In this document: piece by piece, positions 45,050 through 53,601 of the stretch | Numbering within the stretch: position 1 is the stretch's first letter | Layout of the letters: every line of letters begins with the position of its first letter | Assembly (NCBI GenBank): GCA_037414955.1 | Contig: JBBEWH010000037.1 | Coordinates: forward strand, 1-64,000 | Reading direction: 5' to 3' | DNA length: 64,000 bases | Origin: Phytohabitans sp037414955 | GTDB taxonomy: Bacteria > Actinomycetota > Actinomycetes > Mycobacteriales > Micromonosporaceae | Program-made: the position numbers and the translations under genes | The notes under the pieces: model-generated | What the model was told of the DNA's origin: nothing | The model's input: only the letters and a program-made list of their open reading frames with translations | Databases searched by the model: none

Positions 45050-45577
45050 ATGCAAAACTTCGCTGATCAGCTCGTTGATCTATTCAACGTGCCAGTGCGG
45101 GAGGCGCCGTACTCCTGGGATGCTGCGGAGAATGCGATCGGCCGGCCGGTGCCGGGTGACTACAAGGACCTGATCGACCGGACTGGTGCCGTCATCGTCG
45201 ACGAATGGCTTTGCCTCTTCGGTCCAGATCGGGACGCCCGAAACTCGGACATCGCTGTCCTGGTTGACGAACGCGAGCGTGCCTGGGCGACCTTCCGTGA
45301 GTCCGGCATTGAGTTGCCAAGCAGGTACTTTGCCGACGGAGACAGGCTCATTGCCTTCGCGTCCGTTGAGGCAAACTACTTCTACTGGCGCGCTCGGACC
45401 GGCCTGGCCCCGAAAGATTGGAGCGTCGTCATCGTCGACGCAGATCTCGAGGACTGGTACGAGTTCGACATGTCAGCGACGGAGTGTCTCTATAAGGTTC
45501 TCGTTGGCGAGATCGAGCTAGATCCATTCGAGGACTTGTTCGGAGGGCCGGAGCACCGCGCTGAGCCGTTCCGGTAG
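45050..45577 (+). CDS. SUKH (SMI1/KNR4)-like immunity protein
   Basis: This 175-residue acidic cytosolic protein begins 1 bp after the toxin's stop codon, so translation is tightly coupled. Features such as an early WDAAENAIGRPVPGDYKDLIDRTGA segment and a late YKVLVGEIELDPFEDLF segment are typical of the SUKH superfamily, the commonest immunity family paired with nuclease toxins. It should bind and block the nuclease tip of the preceding protein. Base composition is lower in GC than neighbouring genes, in keeping with joint transfer of tip and immunity gene. Confidence 0.8.
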   Translation: MQNFADQLVDLFNVPVREAPYSWDAAENAIGRPVPGDYKDLIDRTGAVIVDEWLCLFGPDRDARNSDIAVLVDERERAWATFRESGIELPSRYFADGDRLIAFASVEANYFYWRARTGLAPKDWSVVIVDADLEDWYEFDMSATECLYKVLVGEIELDPFEDLFGGPEHRAEPFR

Positions 45578-45581
45578 CGAT

Positions 45582-45716
45582 GTAGAAGGCCACTTCGAGT
45601 CCGCGCTCGATCACCTGCTGGCGAACGGCCGGCCCAGCACGGAGGCGGAGCTCCGCCTGCTCGTGACGCTGGAGCCGGCCGGGGTCGCGGCAACCATCCG
45701 CAGAACGTTTTCATGA
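45582..45716 (+). pseudogene. Remnant reading frame after the immunity gene
   Basis: The frame beginning VEGHFESALDHLLANG and ending AATIRRTFS is open for 44 codons with codon use typical of this genome, and stops at a TGA inside PAL-A copy 9. There is no start codon with a ribosome site, and the frame runs back into the end of the immunity gene in another phase. It looks like the 3' end of a displaced gene, perhaps an earlier immunity gene or one truncated by recombination. A small intact gene cannot be excluded. Confidence 0.35.
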
Positions 45717-45767
45717 TCAAGGCGTCCCTCATGTCGCTAGAACGACGTGAGGGACGCCTTGATCATG
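45712..45767. repeat. PAL-A palindrome, copy 9
   Basis: An inverted repeat with the inner stem CTCATGTCG/CGACGTGAG and centre CTAGAA. It lies between two rightward units, the toxin/immunity locus and the galactose operon, so here it is not at a convergent end. Its left tip gives the stop codon of the remnant frame. Confidence 0.93.
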
Positions 45768-45833
45768 GAAGAGTGGGGGCGGCGTGCGGTAGTGTGCGGA
45801 AGTGTTGGATTAAGTGTGGGAAGTGAGGGGTCG

Positions 45834-47792
45834 GTGGCGCTCTGGTACGGCGGGGACTACAACCCCGAGCAGTGGCCCGAAGACGTGTGGACGCAGGACC
45901 TGGTCCTCATGCGGGAGGCCGGCGTCAACCTGGTCAGCGTGGGCATCTTCGCCTGGGCATGGCTGGAGCCGGCCGAGGGGCAGTACGCCTTCGACAAGCT
46001 GGACCGGCTGCTCGACGGCCTGCACGGCGCGGGCGTCCAGGTCGATCTCGCCACCCCGACCGCTTCGCCGCCAGTGTGGTTCGCACACCAGCATCCCGAG
46101 GCCATGCCGGTCGACCGGGACGGTCGCCGGCTCACCTACGGCAGTCGCCAGACGTTCTGCCCCAGCTCCCCGGCGTACCGGCAAGCCGCCGTCCGCGTCA
46201 CCGAGCAGCTCGCCCGCCGCTACCACGGCCACCCGGCGCTCGCGATGTGGCACGTCCATAACGAATACGCCTGCCACAACCCGCACTGCTACTGCGACGT
46301 GTCCGCCGAAGCGTTCCGCGGTTGGCTGCGCGCCCGCTACGGCGATCTGGACGCCCTCAACGCCGCCTGGGGCACGGCGTTCTGGTCGCAGACCTACACG
46401 GACTGGGCGCAGGTACAACCGCCGCGCGCCACCACCACGTCGACGAATCCCGGGCAGCTGCTGGACTTCCGGCGATTCAGCTCGGACGAGCACCTGGCCA
46501 ACTTCGTGGCCGAACGCGACCTGCTGCACAAGCTGTCGCCGGGCGTGCCCATCACCACAAACCTCATGACGGCCGCCTGTTTCGAGCTGGACTACTGGGC
46601 CTGGGCCCGGGAGATGACAGGGCCGGACCGGCTGGTCTCCAACGACCACTACCTGGTCGCGGAGGATCCGCGGGAAGGGCCGGCGCAGGTCGCGTACGCC
46701 GCGGACTTCACCCGCTCGCTGGCGGGCGGCCCGTGGTTGTTGATGGAGCATTCGACGAGCGCGGTCAACTGGCAGCCGCGCAACTTCGCCAAGGCGCCGG
46801 GCGAGCTGATCCGCCACAGCCTCGGGCACGTGGCGCGCGGCTCCGAGGGCGCGCTGTTCTTCCAGTGGCGGGCCAGCCGCGCCGGCTCGGAGAAGTGGCA
46901 CTCGGCGATGGTGCCGCACGCCGGCCGCGCGTCGAAGGTCTGGCGCGAGGTGGTGCGGCTCGGCGAGCACCTGCAGAAGCTGTCCGAAGTAGCGGGATCG
47001 GCTCCGGTCGCGGACGTGGCCGTGTTGCTCGACTACCCCAGCGGGTGGGCGCAGGAGGCCGAGAACCAGCCGAGCACCGACATGCTGGCGTTCGCGGAGA
47101 TCGCGCGCTGGCACGCCGCGCTCTGGCGGGCCGGCATCACCGCCGACCTCGCCCATCCGGGCGCCGACCTGTCCCGGTACCGGCTGGTGGTGGCCCCCGC
47201 CCTCTACGCGGTCTCGGACGCCGACGCCGCCAACCTGCACTCCTATGTAGAAAGCGGCGGCACGCTCGTCGTCGGCCCCTACAGCGGCCTGGTCGACGAG
47301 CACGATCGGGTGCGGCCGGCGCCGCTGCCGGGCGCGTTCGCGGCGCTGCTCGGCATCCGCGTGGAGGAGTTCTATCCGACGACGGATCCCGTCGCGCTGG
47401 ACGACGGTGCGACCGCCACCACCTGGACCGAGGCGTTCACTGTGGAGGGTGCCGAGGTGGTCGCGTGCTATGTGGACGGACCGGTCGCGGGCGGCCCGGC
47501 TGTCACGCGGCGCGGCAACGCGTGGTACCTGAGCACCCGGCTGGCCGACGACGCCCTGCGCGCGCGGCTCGAAGTGATCGCCGGCGAGGCCGGTGTCACG
47601 GCCACCCATCCGGTGCCGGCGGGCGTCGAGGCGGTGCGCCGCCAGCACGCTGACGGCCGGTCGTACCTCTTCCTGCTGAACCACGGCGACGCGCCCGCCG
47701 CCGTCGACGCGACGGGCACCGACCTGCTGACCGGCGCCGCGTGGGCGGGCCGGCTCGACGCCGGCGGCGTTGCCGTCGTGCGGGAGTCCTGA
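45834..47792 (+). CDS. Beta-galactosidase, glycoside hydrolase family 42
   Basis: This 652-residue cytosolic enzyme cleaves terminal beta-galactosides. The TIM-barrel domain starts with LWYGGDYNPEQWPEDVW; the acid/base Glu is in MWHVHNEYACHN and the nucleophile Glu in LLMEHSTSAVNWQ. A Cys-rich patch (CHNPHCYCD) corresponds to the structural zinc site of the family. The trimerisation domain (VADVAVLLDYPSGW) and C-terminal beta domain follow. The GTG at 45834 is preferred since GAGGGG precedes it; the frame is open back into PAL-A. It overlaps the regulator gene by one base (TGATG). Confidence 0.93.
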   Translation: MALWYGGDYNPEQWPEDVWTQDLVLMREAGVNLVSVGIFAWAWLEPAEGQYAFDKLDRLLDGLHGAGVQVDLATPTASPPVWFAHQHPEAMPVDRDGRRLTYGSRQTFCPSSPAYRQAAVRVTEQLARRYHGHPALAMWHVHNEYACHNPHCYCDVSAEAFRGWLRARYGDLDALNAAWGTAFWSQTYTDWAQVQPPRATTTSTNPGQLLDFRRFSSDEHLANFVAERDLLHKLSPGVPITTNLMTAACFELDYWAWAREMTGPDRLVSNDHYLVAEDPREGPAQVAYAADFTRSLAGGPWLLMEHSTSAVNWQPRNFAKAPGELIRHSLGHVARGSEGALFFQWRASRAGSEKWHSAMVPHAGRASKVWREVVRLGEHLQKLSEVAGSAPVADVAVLLDYPSGWAQEAENQPSTDMLAFAEIARWHAALWRAGITADLAHPGADLSRYRLVVAPALYAVSDADAANLHSYVESGGTLVVGPYSGLVDEHDRVRPAPLPGAFAALLGIRVEEFYPTTDPVALDDGATATTWTEAFTVEGAEVVACYVDGPVAGGPAVTRRGNAWYLSTRLADDALRARLEVIAGEAGVTATHPVPAGVEAVRRQHADGRSYLFLLNHGDAPAAVDATGTDLLTGAAWAGRLDAGGVAVVRES

Positions 47793-48562
47793 TGCTCGCG
47801 CCGCAGCGACAGGCCGCGATCCTCGACCGGGTACGGGTTTCCGGCGGGGTGCGGGTCACCGAGTTGGCGAACGAGTTCGGCGTGTCCGACATGACGATCC
47901 GCCGCGACCTGGAGGCGCTGGCCGACCGGGGCCTGCTCGCCAAGGTGCACGGCGGCGCCACCTCGATGCAGCCCGGCTCCACCGACGAGCCGGGCTTCGC
48001 GGCCAAGTCCATCCGCCAGCGCGTGGAAAAGGCCGCCATCGCGGCCAGGGCCGCGGAGTTCGTCACCCCGGGCTTCGCGGTCGCGCTGTCGGCGGGTACG
48101 ACGACAGCCGAGTTGGCTCGGCGGCTCACTGACATGCCCGGGTTGACCGTCGTCACCAACTCGATCCCGGTGGCCGACGTCTTCTACCGGGCCGGCCGTC
48201 CAGATCAGACGGTCGTGCTCACCGGGGGCGTGCGCACGCCGTCCGACGCGTTGGTGGGCCCGGTGGCCGTCGGCGCGGTCCGGACGCTCCATCTGGACGT
48301 GCTTTTCCTCGGCGTGCACGGGATGAGTGAGCGTGCCGGCTTCACCACGCCGAACATGATGGAAGCCGATACCAACCGCGCGCTGGTCGCCGCCGCGGAA
48401 CGGCTGGTGGTGCTGGCCGACCACACCAAGTGGGGCACCGTCGGCATCTCGTCCATGGCCTCGCTCGACGAGGCGCACGCGGTGGTGACCGACTCCGCCC
48501 TGCCCGATGACGGCCGGGCCGCACTGTCCGAACACGTCGGAGAACTGGTGATCGTCCAATGA
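47792..48562 (+). CDS. DeoR-family transcriptional regulator of the galactose operon
   Basis: This 256-residue repressor has an N-terminal winged HTH (QRQAAILDRVRVSGGVRVTEL, VSDMTIRRDLEAL) and the DeoR effector domain with ALSAGTTTAELAR and FLGVHGMS, which binds a phosphosugar. It is co-transcribed with beta-galactosidase and galT, overlapping the first by 1 bp and the second by 4 bp, so it most likely controls this operon in response to a galactose-derived phosphate. No operator could be pinned down. Confidence 0.92.
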   Translation: MLAPQRQAAILDRVRVSGGVRVTELANEFGVSDMTIRRDLEALADRGLLAKVHGGATSMQPGSTDEPGFAAKSIRQRVEKAAIAARAAEFVTPGFAVALSAGTTTAELARRLTDMPGLTVVTNSIPVADVFYRAGRPDQTVVLTGGVRTPSDALVGPVAVGAVRTLHLDVLFLGVHGMSERAGFTTPNMMEADTNRALVAAAERLVVLADHTKWGTVGISSMASLDEAHAVVTDSALPDDGRAALSEHVGELVIVQ

Positions 48563-49605
48563 AGAGAACGGCTGTTGCGCTGGCTGACGGGCGCCAGCTC
48601 CTGTATTTCGACGAGCGCGACGACGCGGTGCGCGACGAGGTCGACCACCGCGAGCTGCCTCCGCCGCCGCCCGCTTCCCAACTGCGGTACGACGCGCTGG
48701 TCGACGAGTGGGTCGCGGTCGCCGCCCACCGGCAGACCCGCACCCACCTGCCGCCCACCGACGAGTGTCCACTGTGCCCATCGCGGGCCGGTCGCCGCAC
48801 CGAGATCCCGGCCGCCGACTACGACGTGGCGGTTTTCGAGAACCGGTTCCCGTCGTTCAGCGATCGTCCGGTCGACGTGCCGCCCGGCATCGTCGCCCGG
48901 CCCGCCGAGGGGCGCTGCGAGGTGGTCTGCTTCACCTCCGACCACAACGCGTCGTTCGCCACGCTGCCGCCGACCCGAGTGCGCACCGTGGTCGAGGCGC
49001 TCGTCGACCGCACGCTCGAACTGTCCACTCTGCCCGGTGTGGAGCAGGTGTTCTGCTTCGAGAACCGGGGTGTGGAGATCGGCGTGACGCTGCACCACCC
49101 GCACGGCCAGATCTACGCGTACCCCTTCGTCACGCCCCGGACCCGCTCGATGCTGGCAGCGGCCGGCGGGCGGTGCGTGTACGCGGACATGCTCGCCGCC
49201 GAACGGGCGGCGGGCGTCCGCGTGGTCGCGGAGAATGACCACTGGACGGCGTTCGTGCCGGTGGCCGCGCGGTGGCCGTTCGAGGTGCACCTCGCGCCGC
49301 GCCGGCGGGTGCCCGACCTGCCGGCCCTCGACGACGCCGAGCGGGACGCGTTCGGCCCGCTGTATCTCGACGTGCTCCGTCGCTTCGACGGCCTTTTCGG
49401 CACCCCGATGCCCTACATCTCGGCGTGGCACCAGGCGCCGGTGCGGGAGGGGCGCGACGTGAGCTATCTGCACCTGCAGCTGTTCAGCATCCGGCGGGCG
49501 GCCAACAAGCTGAAGTTCCTGGCGGGTTCGGAGTCGGGGATGGGCGTGTTCATCAACGACGTGGTGCCCGAGGAGGCCGCCCGCATGCTCCGCGACGTCG
49601 GCTAA
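48559..49605 (+). CDS. galT: Galactose-1-phosphate uridylyltransferase
   Basis: This 348-residue Leloir-pathway enzyme exchanges UDP between glucose and galactose phosphates. It has the zinc-binding CPLCPSR, the FENRFPSF segment and the active-site HPHGQ in VTLHHPHGQIYAYPF, whose central histidine is uridylylated, plus the C-terminal HLQLFSIRR. It overlaps the DeoR-type gene by ATGA. No galK or galE follows; a PAL-A palindrome ends the operon 6 bp past the stop. Confidence 0.95.
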   Translation: MKRTAVALADGRQLLYFDERDDAVRDEVDHRELPPPPPASQLRYDALVDEWVAVAAHRQTRTHLPPTDECPLCPSRAGRRTEIPAADYDVAVFENRFPSFSDRPVDVPPGIVARPAEGRCEVVCFTSDHNASFATLPPTRVRTVVEALVDRTLELSTLPGVEQVFCFENRGVEIGVTLHHPHGQIYAYPFVTPRTRSMLAAAGGRCVYADMLAAERAAGVRVVAENDHWTAFVPVAARWPFEVHLAPRRRVPDLPALDDAERDAFGPLYLDVLRRFDGLFGTPMPYISAWHQAPVREGRDVSYLHLQLFSIRRAANKLKFLAGSESGMGVFINDVVPEEAARMLRDVG

Positions 49606-49611
49606 CCCCAC

Positions 49612-49667
49612 CATGATCAAGGCGTCCTTCAAGTCGTTAGAGCGACGTGAAGGACGCCTTGATCATG
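49612..49667. repeat. PAL-A palindrome, copy 10
   Basis: An inverted repeat with the inner stem CTTCAAGTCGTT/AGCGACGTGAAG (two mismatches). It lies between convergent galT and the DyP peroxidase gene; its right tip supplies the TGA stop (49663-49665) of the peroxidase. Confidence 0.92.
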
Positions 49668-50820
49668 AGGGTTCGACGAGGCCCTGTCCGCGGTCGTTCG
49701 TGCCTGCCGCCCCCGGCAGGGCGAAGTAGTAGCCGCCGCCGGTGGTGAGCACGTATCTGTCGAGGGGTTGCCCCGCCAGGCGGCGCTGCACGGTGGCGAA
49801 TCCGCGCTCCAGATCCTGCTGGAAGCAGACGAAGAGGAGCCCCTCGTCCGGGTGGCCGGCCGCGTCCCGGGCGCGGCGATAGGAGTAGCCGCGGCGCAGA
49901 ATCCGGTTGGCCTCGGTCTCCGGCGTGCGCGGGTTCGCCAGGCGGATATGCGCATCCAGCGCGACAAGCTGGCCGGTGGGGTCGGCCGCGTAGTCGAGAT
50001 CGGCGTCTTCCCGGTCCTTGCCCAGCGGCGCGCCGTCGGTCTTGCGCCGCCCGAACACCGCCTCCTGCTGCGGGATCGGATCAGCGTCCCACAGTTCGGT
50101 GGCGAACCGGATGATCCGCACCACCTGATAGCTGCCGCCGACCGTCCACGATGGCTCGCCACTGTCGGGTCCCACCCACACCAGGCGGTTCATCTCGGCG
50201 TCGTCGCGCGGATCGGGGTTGCCAGCGCCTTCCCGGAACCCGAACAGGTTACGGGTCGACGGACGCCCGTTCGCCGTAACCGTGTTCTCTGCGCGGAATC
50301 CCGCGATCTGCCAGCGAAGCGTCAGATCGCGGTCGGCGAGTGGCTGCGGTGGTGCGCCGCCACACACCTGGATGAGAAGGTCGCCGTGGCAGGACGCCGG
50401 GTCGAGCACGTCGCTGGGGAAGGACGGCATCGTCGTGAGCCGGCGCGGCTTACGGGCGGCCAGGCCGAACCGCCTGTCGAACAGCGAATCTCCCACCGCG
50501 ACGGTGACTTCGGCGGACGCGGCGCGGACGGCTTCGGTCAGCCGCCGGAACACCGCGGTGAGACCGGCGAGATCGGTGGCCCGCACGTCGTATGCCGCCA
50601 GCAGCGCATGGTCCGGCGGCGCGGTCACGACGCCCGGCTGGTGCGCCGCGCCGACCTGAGTGTGCGCGCCATCCGAGGCGCGTGCGTCGTCTGAAGCGCT
50701 CGCGTCGTCCGCTGGGGTGGGAGAGCCGCACGCCGTGAGGCCGGCCGCCAAGGCGCCGGCGCCTACCGCCGCGGCACCGGCCAGCAGCGCGCGGCGCGGA
50801 ATGCGCCCGTCGTCAGGCAC
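49663..50820 (-). CDS. Dye-decolorising (DyP-type) heme peroxidase, Tat-exported
   Basis: This 385-residue protein has a twin-arginine-like signal (RIPRRALLAGAAAVGAGAL) ending in LTACG, so it may be a lipoprotein. The DyP fold is shown by DLLIQVCGG, the distal loop FGFREGAGNPDPRDD, the proximal heme histidine in DAHIRLANPRTP and LLFVCFQQDLERGF. The distal motif of the family is normally GxxDG; here the aspartate is glutamate. The GTG at 50820 lies 4 nt after the stop of the upstream HTH gene. It converges on galT, and its TGA stop is inside PAL-A copy 10. Confidence 0.9.
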   Translation of the reverse strand: MPDDGRIPRRALLAGAAAVGAGALAAGLTACGSPTPADDASASDDARASDGAHTQVGAAHQPGVVTAPPDHALLAAYDVRATDLAGLTAVFRRLTEAVRAASAEVTVAVGDSLFDRRFGLAARKPRRLTTMPSFPSDVLDPASCHGDLLIQVCGGAPPQPLADRDLTLRWQIAGFRAENTVTANGRPSTRNLFGFREGAGNPDPRDDAEMNRLVWVGPDSGEPSWTVGGSYQVVRIIRFATELWDADPIPQQEAVFGRRKTDGAPLGKDREDADLDYAADPTGQLVALDAHIRLANPRTPETEANRILRRGYSYRRARDAAGHPDEGLLFVCFQQDLERGFATVQRRLAGQPLDRYVLTTGGGYYFALPGAAGTNDRGQGLVEPS

Positions 50821-50824
50821 GGCG

Positions 50825-51289
50825 TCAGGCAGCGGCGGCGCGGATCGCGCGGCGGCTGGCGTAGACACCGACGAGGCCGGCGAGTGCCGCGAGAGCCAGG
50901 AGCCAGTGCACCGGTACCTGCCGGGGCGCCACCACTGTCTCTTGTGGATGCCGGCCCTGAAGGCCTTGCTCTCCGTGACGCGGCGGCGGATCGGTGATCC
51001 GTGCCCGGGCGCGGGCCTTGCTCGCCCGCGTCCACAAGGCGTGCAACTCCGCGCTGTCACCGCCACCCTGCTCGCTCAGCACGTGGACGACCTGCCATGG
51101 CGGCAGCGCTTTGCCGGCCAGGTAGCGCGACAGTGACGAATCGCTGGTGTGCGTGGGGCGCTCGAGCTCGCGCAGACTCTTGCCCGATCGTTTCCGGAGC
51201 TCGCGCAACTCCGCGGCGAGCTGAGTGGTGAGCTGTTGTGCCAGGTCTGACTGCCTTGCCCCGTTTGTGCCGCCCGACGTCGTGGTCAT
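50825..51289 (-). CDS. XRE-type HTH protein with C-terminal membrane anchor
   Basis: This 154-residue protein has an N-terminal helix-turn-helix (LRELRKRSGKSLRELE, SSLSRYLAGKALPPWQVV) and a single C-terminal helix (VPVHWLLALAALAGLVGVYA), with a short basic tail. It is probably a membrane-tethered DNA-binding or scaffold protein. ATG at 51289 follows GGGGAGG by 6 nt. Spacing of 4 nt to the peroxidase gene argues for one operon, so it may sense or organise the exported enzyme or control its synthesis. Confidence 0.78.
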   Translation of the reverse strand: MTTTSGGTNGARQSDLAQQLTTQLAAELRELRKRSGKSLRELERPTHTSDSSLSRYLAGKALPPWQVVHVLSEQGGGDSAELHALWTRASKARARARITDPPPRHGEQGLQGRHPQETVVAPRQVPVHWLLALAALAGLVGVYASRRAIRAAAA

Positions 51290-51412
51290 CCCATGCCTCC
51301 CCGTTGGTAAGGATTCCCGCCGAGCAGTGTAGTCACGCTCATCACTGCTTGTCTGCCCCAGGTCGCTCACGGTCGCCGATGACGCCAGAAGTGGCGAACT
51401 AGCCGTACCGCC

Positions 51413-51468
51413 CATGATCAAGGCGTCCCTCAAGTCGTTAGAGCTACATGAGGGACGCCTTGATCATG
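51413..51468. repeat. PAL-A palindrome, copy 11
   Basis: An inverted repeat with a less perfect inner stem, CTCAAGTCGTT/AGCTACATGAG. It lies between two leftward genes. The end of the PurA-like gene runs into it: the last residues SMIKASLM and the stop codon come from the palindrome. Confidence 0.92.
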
Positions 51469-52697
51469 GAGGGGGTGCGCTTGTCGAGAGCGGTCGGGCC
51501 GTGGGAGGTGAGCACGACCGGGGTGTCCAGTGCCGCCGAAACCGCGGCCACCCAATCGTCGGGGCGCGGATCCGCGTACCGGGGACTGGTCGTCAGGAGG
51601 CGGCGGGTGAGCGCCGCCTGGCGGTCGAGGTCACCGGCGGGCCCGGGCGCCAGCCGATCGGTCCAGTCGTATCCGGTGCAAAGGCGCAGCGCCGGGCTGA
51701 CCACGTCAAGGTGGGTGAGCGCGATCCCGTCGACGCCGCCGGCCACCTCCAGCGCGTACCGGTGGGCGACAGCGTCGAAGTGCCCGAAGCGGAAGCCGCC
51801 CTGCCACTGGTTGGTGGGGTTGTGCGGGTCGCGAAGCGGCAGGGTCGGGTCCTCGGTGACCAGCGGGCCCGGGCCGTGCCGGGTGGTCACCACCCGGAGC
51901 ACGCCGAGGCGGGTGGCCGTACCCGTCTGGCCCGCCTCCGCCAGCAGCGTGTCGGCGTTGGCGAACGTCGTGGTGCTCCAGGTCGTATACGGGTGGAAGC
52001 CGTGCCACTCGTCGAGCAGGACGCCCTGCGCGCCCTCGAACACCACCGGCCCGGCCGCCACCAGCCGGTGCAGATAGTCACCATCCACGATGGACACCCG
52101 GGCGGCGAACGCCCGGTACGTCGCGACGACCGCGTCCACCGGGGGCACGTCGAGTCCCGCGGCGAGCCGTTCCCGGAGGGCGCTCAGCTTGGCCGCGAGC
52201 ACCGCGGGGGTGCGGCAGTCGGCCACCCGGGGCGCGTCCGCGGGGTGGGCGAGGCAATACGCCATCGCCTCGCCCACCCCCATCCCGCAGGTGCCGTGCC
52301 GGTCGGCGCCCCGGGAGATCTCGCGGGCCTGGTTCGCCGCGATGTGGTACGGCGTGGCCAGCGGCGCCGCGCCATCGACGGTGAGCCGCTCGAACGCGTC
52401 CGGCACACCGGTCGCGGCCAGGTGGTCGGCCTCGACGGCCAGCGCGACCGGGTCGACCACCATGAACCGGGACAGGTGGGTGCGCACGCCGGCCCGGAAG
52501 GTGCCGGCGCCGAACTGGGCGAAGGTGTGGCGGCGGCCGTCGGGCAGGACGACCGTGTGCGCCGCCTGCCCGCCCCCGTTGAACCGCACGACCGCGTGCA
52601 CCGGCCGCCCATCGATGCCCTGCGCGCACAGCCAGTCGACGACGGTGCCCTTGCCGGCGTCACCGTAGCCGAGGTCGACCACCGCCACGTGCCTCAC
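51444..52697 (-). CDS. Divergent adenylosuccinate synthetase (PurA) homologue
   Basis: This 417-residue protein is a clear PurA relative: P-loop GDAGKG (residues 12-17, usually GDEGKG), HTVVLPDG with the catalytic His47, GTCGMGVGEA (135-144), EGAQGVLLD (221-229) and VVTTRHGPGPLVTE (269-282). The aspartate-binding T-T-G-R-x-R-R loop of canonical PurA is missing; in its place, before FDAVAHRYA, is NQWQGGFRFGH (296-306). The amino donor or nucleotide may therefore differ. It is the last gene of an operon after a vWA protein (4-bp overlap) and an NrtR-like regulator, away from other purine genes. The C-terminal TPSMIKASLM is largely encoded by PAL-A copy 11. Confidence 0.85.
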   Translation of the reverse strand: MRHVAVVDLGYGDAGKGTVVDWLCAQGIDGRPVHAVVRFNGGGQAAHTVVLPDGRRHTFAQFGAGTFRAGVRTHLSRFMVVDPVALAVEADHLAATGVPDAFERLTVDGAAPLATPYHIAANQAREISRGADRHGTCGMGVGEAMAYCLAHPADAPRVADCRTPAVLAAKLSALRERLAAGLDVPPVDAVVATYRAFAARVSIVDGDYLHRLVAAGPVVFEGAQGVLLDEWHGFHPYTTWSTTTFANADTLLAEAGQTGTATRLGVLRVVTTRHGPGPLVTEDPTLPLRDPHNPTNQWQGGFRFGHFDAVAHRYALEVAGGVDGIALTHLDVVSPALRLCTGYDWTDRLAPGPAGDLDRQAALTRRLLTTSPRYADPRPDDWVAAVSAALDTPVVLTSHGPTALDKRTPSMIKASLM

Positions 52698-53590
52698 CGC
52701 CGGATGATCCCGTCCAGCGCCCGGTGGACCGAAGGAGCCGCGTGCGAACCCACCTCCGCCAGGTCATGCAGGCCGGTGTTGAGGTCGACGGTGCCTTCGG
52801 CCAGGCCGATGGTCAGCGCGATCGTCTCGGACACCGCGTCGAGGTCGTCCAACTCCACCGCGTTCTGGCCGAGCAGGTCACGCCAGAAGTCCAGCACCTC
52901 GGGGTCACCCGCGTAGCTCGAACCGGCCGGCAACAGGTAATACACGTCGAACTTTCGACGCGCCTCCGCGACCACCTGGCGCAGCGCCAGATCCTCCGAC
53001 AGGTTGTCGCCGATGACCCGGCGCACCTCCCGGGCCTTGACCGCCGGGTAGGCCATCTCGTCGCCGATGATGAAGAGATAACCGCGGCGGCCGCGCTTCT
53101 CGTAGCAGTCGATCGACGTGTGCCGGGCCATGAAATAGAGAGCCAGCTCGTACGACTCGGTCCGTTGCCCGCCGCCACCGCCTTCCAGCACGATCCGGCC
53201 GAGGTCGTCGTCCATCCGGTTGTCCGACTCGAACTGTCCGATCTGGAGCGGCACGCGGTCGCACGTGGCGTCGCCGATCGCCCCGAACATAATCTGCGGA
53301 TCGCGGACGTATTCCTTGCGCTGCAACAGCCCGAGCAGCCGTGGTAGCCGCGCCTGCAGGACGCGTGGCACCCGGCGCATCGAGCCGGTGACGTCGAAGA
53401 GCACCGCGATCGCGAGCGAGTCCGGGTGCTCCGCGGAGTCGCGGCTCTCCCGCCGGACGTCGCGCGGGTCGAGTCGAGGATGGACGGTGCGCGCGCCGCC
53501 GTCGCTGTAGGCGAACGCGCTCGCGCCGGTCGCCCGCCGGTAACGGTCCGCGGCGTCGTACACGTCCGTGGACCACCTGCCACTACCCAT
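52694..53590 (-). CDS. vWA-domain protein of the PurA-like operon
   Basis: This 298-residue soluble protein contains a von Willebrand factor A domain with the MIDAS motif DVTGSM (in AIAVLFDVTGSMRRVP), then FGAIGDATCDRVPLQIGQFE, a Gly-rich loop with GGGGGQRTE, and FIIGDEMAYPAVK for the other metal-site residues. Such domains bind partner proteins through a metal ion. The N-terminal 50 residues (DAADRYRRATGASAFAYSD) are specific to this group. The ATG follows GGGAGG by 5 nt. It starts 11 bp after the NrtR-like gene and overlaps the PurA-like gene by 4 bp. No chaperone ATPase of the MoxR type adjoins it. Confidence 0.85.
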   Translation of the reverse strand: MGSGRWSTDVYDAADRYRRATGASAFAYSDGGARTVHPRLDPRDVRRESRDSAEHPDSLAIAVLFDVTGSMRRVPRVLQARLPRLLGLLQRKEYVRDPQIMFGAIGDATCDRVPLQIGQFESDNRMDDDLGRIVLEGGGGGQRTESYELALYFMARHTSIDCYEKRGRRGYLFIIGDEMAYPAVKAREVRRVIGDNLSEDLALRQVVAEARRKFDVYYLLPAGSSYAGDPEVLDFWRDLLGQNAVELDDLDAVSETIALTIGLAEGTVDLNTGLHDLAEVGSHAAPSVHRALDGIIRR

Positions 53591-53601
53591 GTCTGCCTCC
53601 C

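Noticed and set aside
45747..45833. A longer beta-galactosidase starting inside PAL-A (MRDALIMEEW)
   Set aside because: The family's N-terminus begins at LWYGGDYNPEQW; the GTG at 45834 with GAGGGG fits, and the extension has no homology signal.
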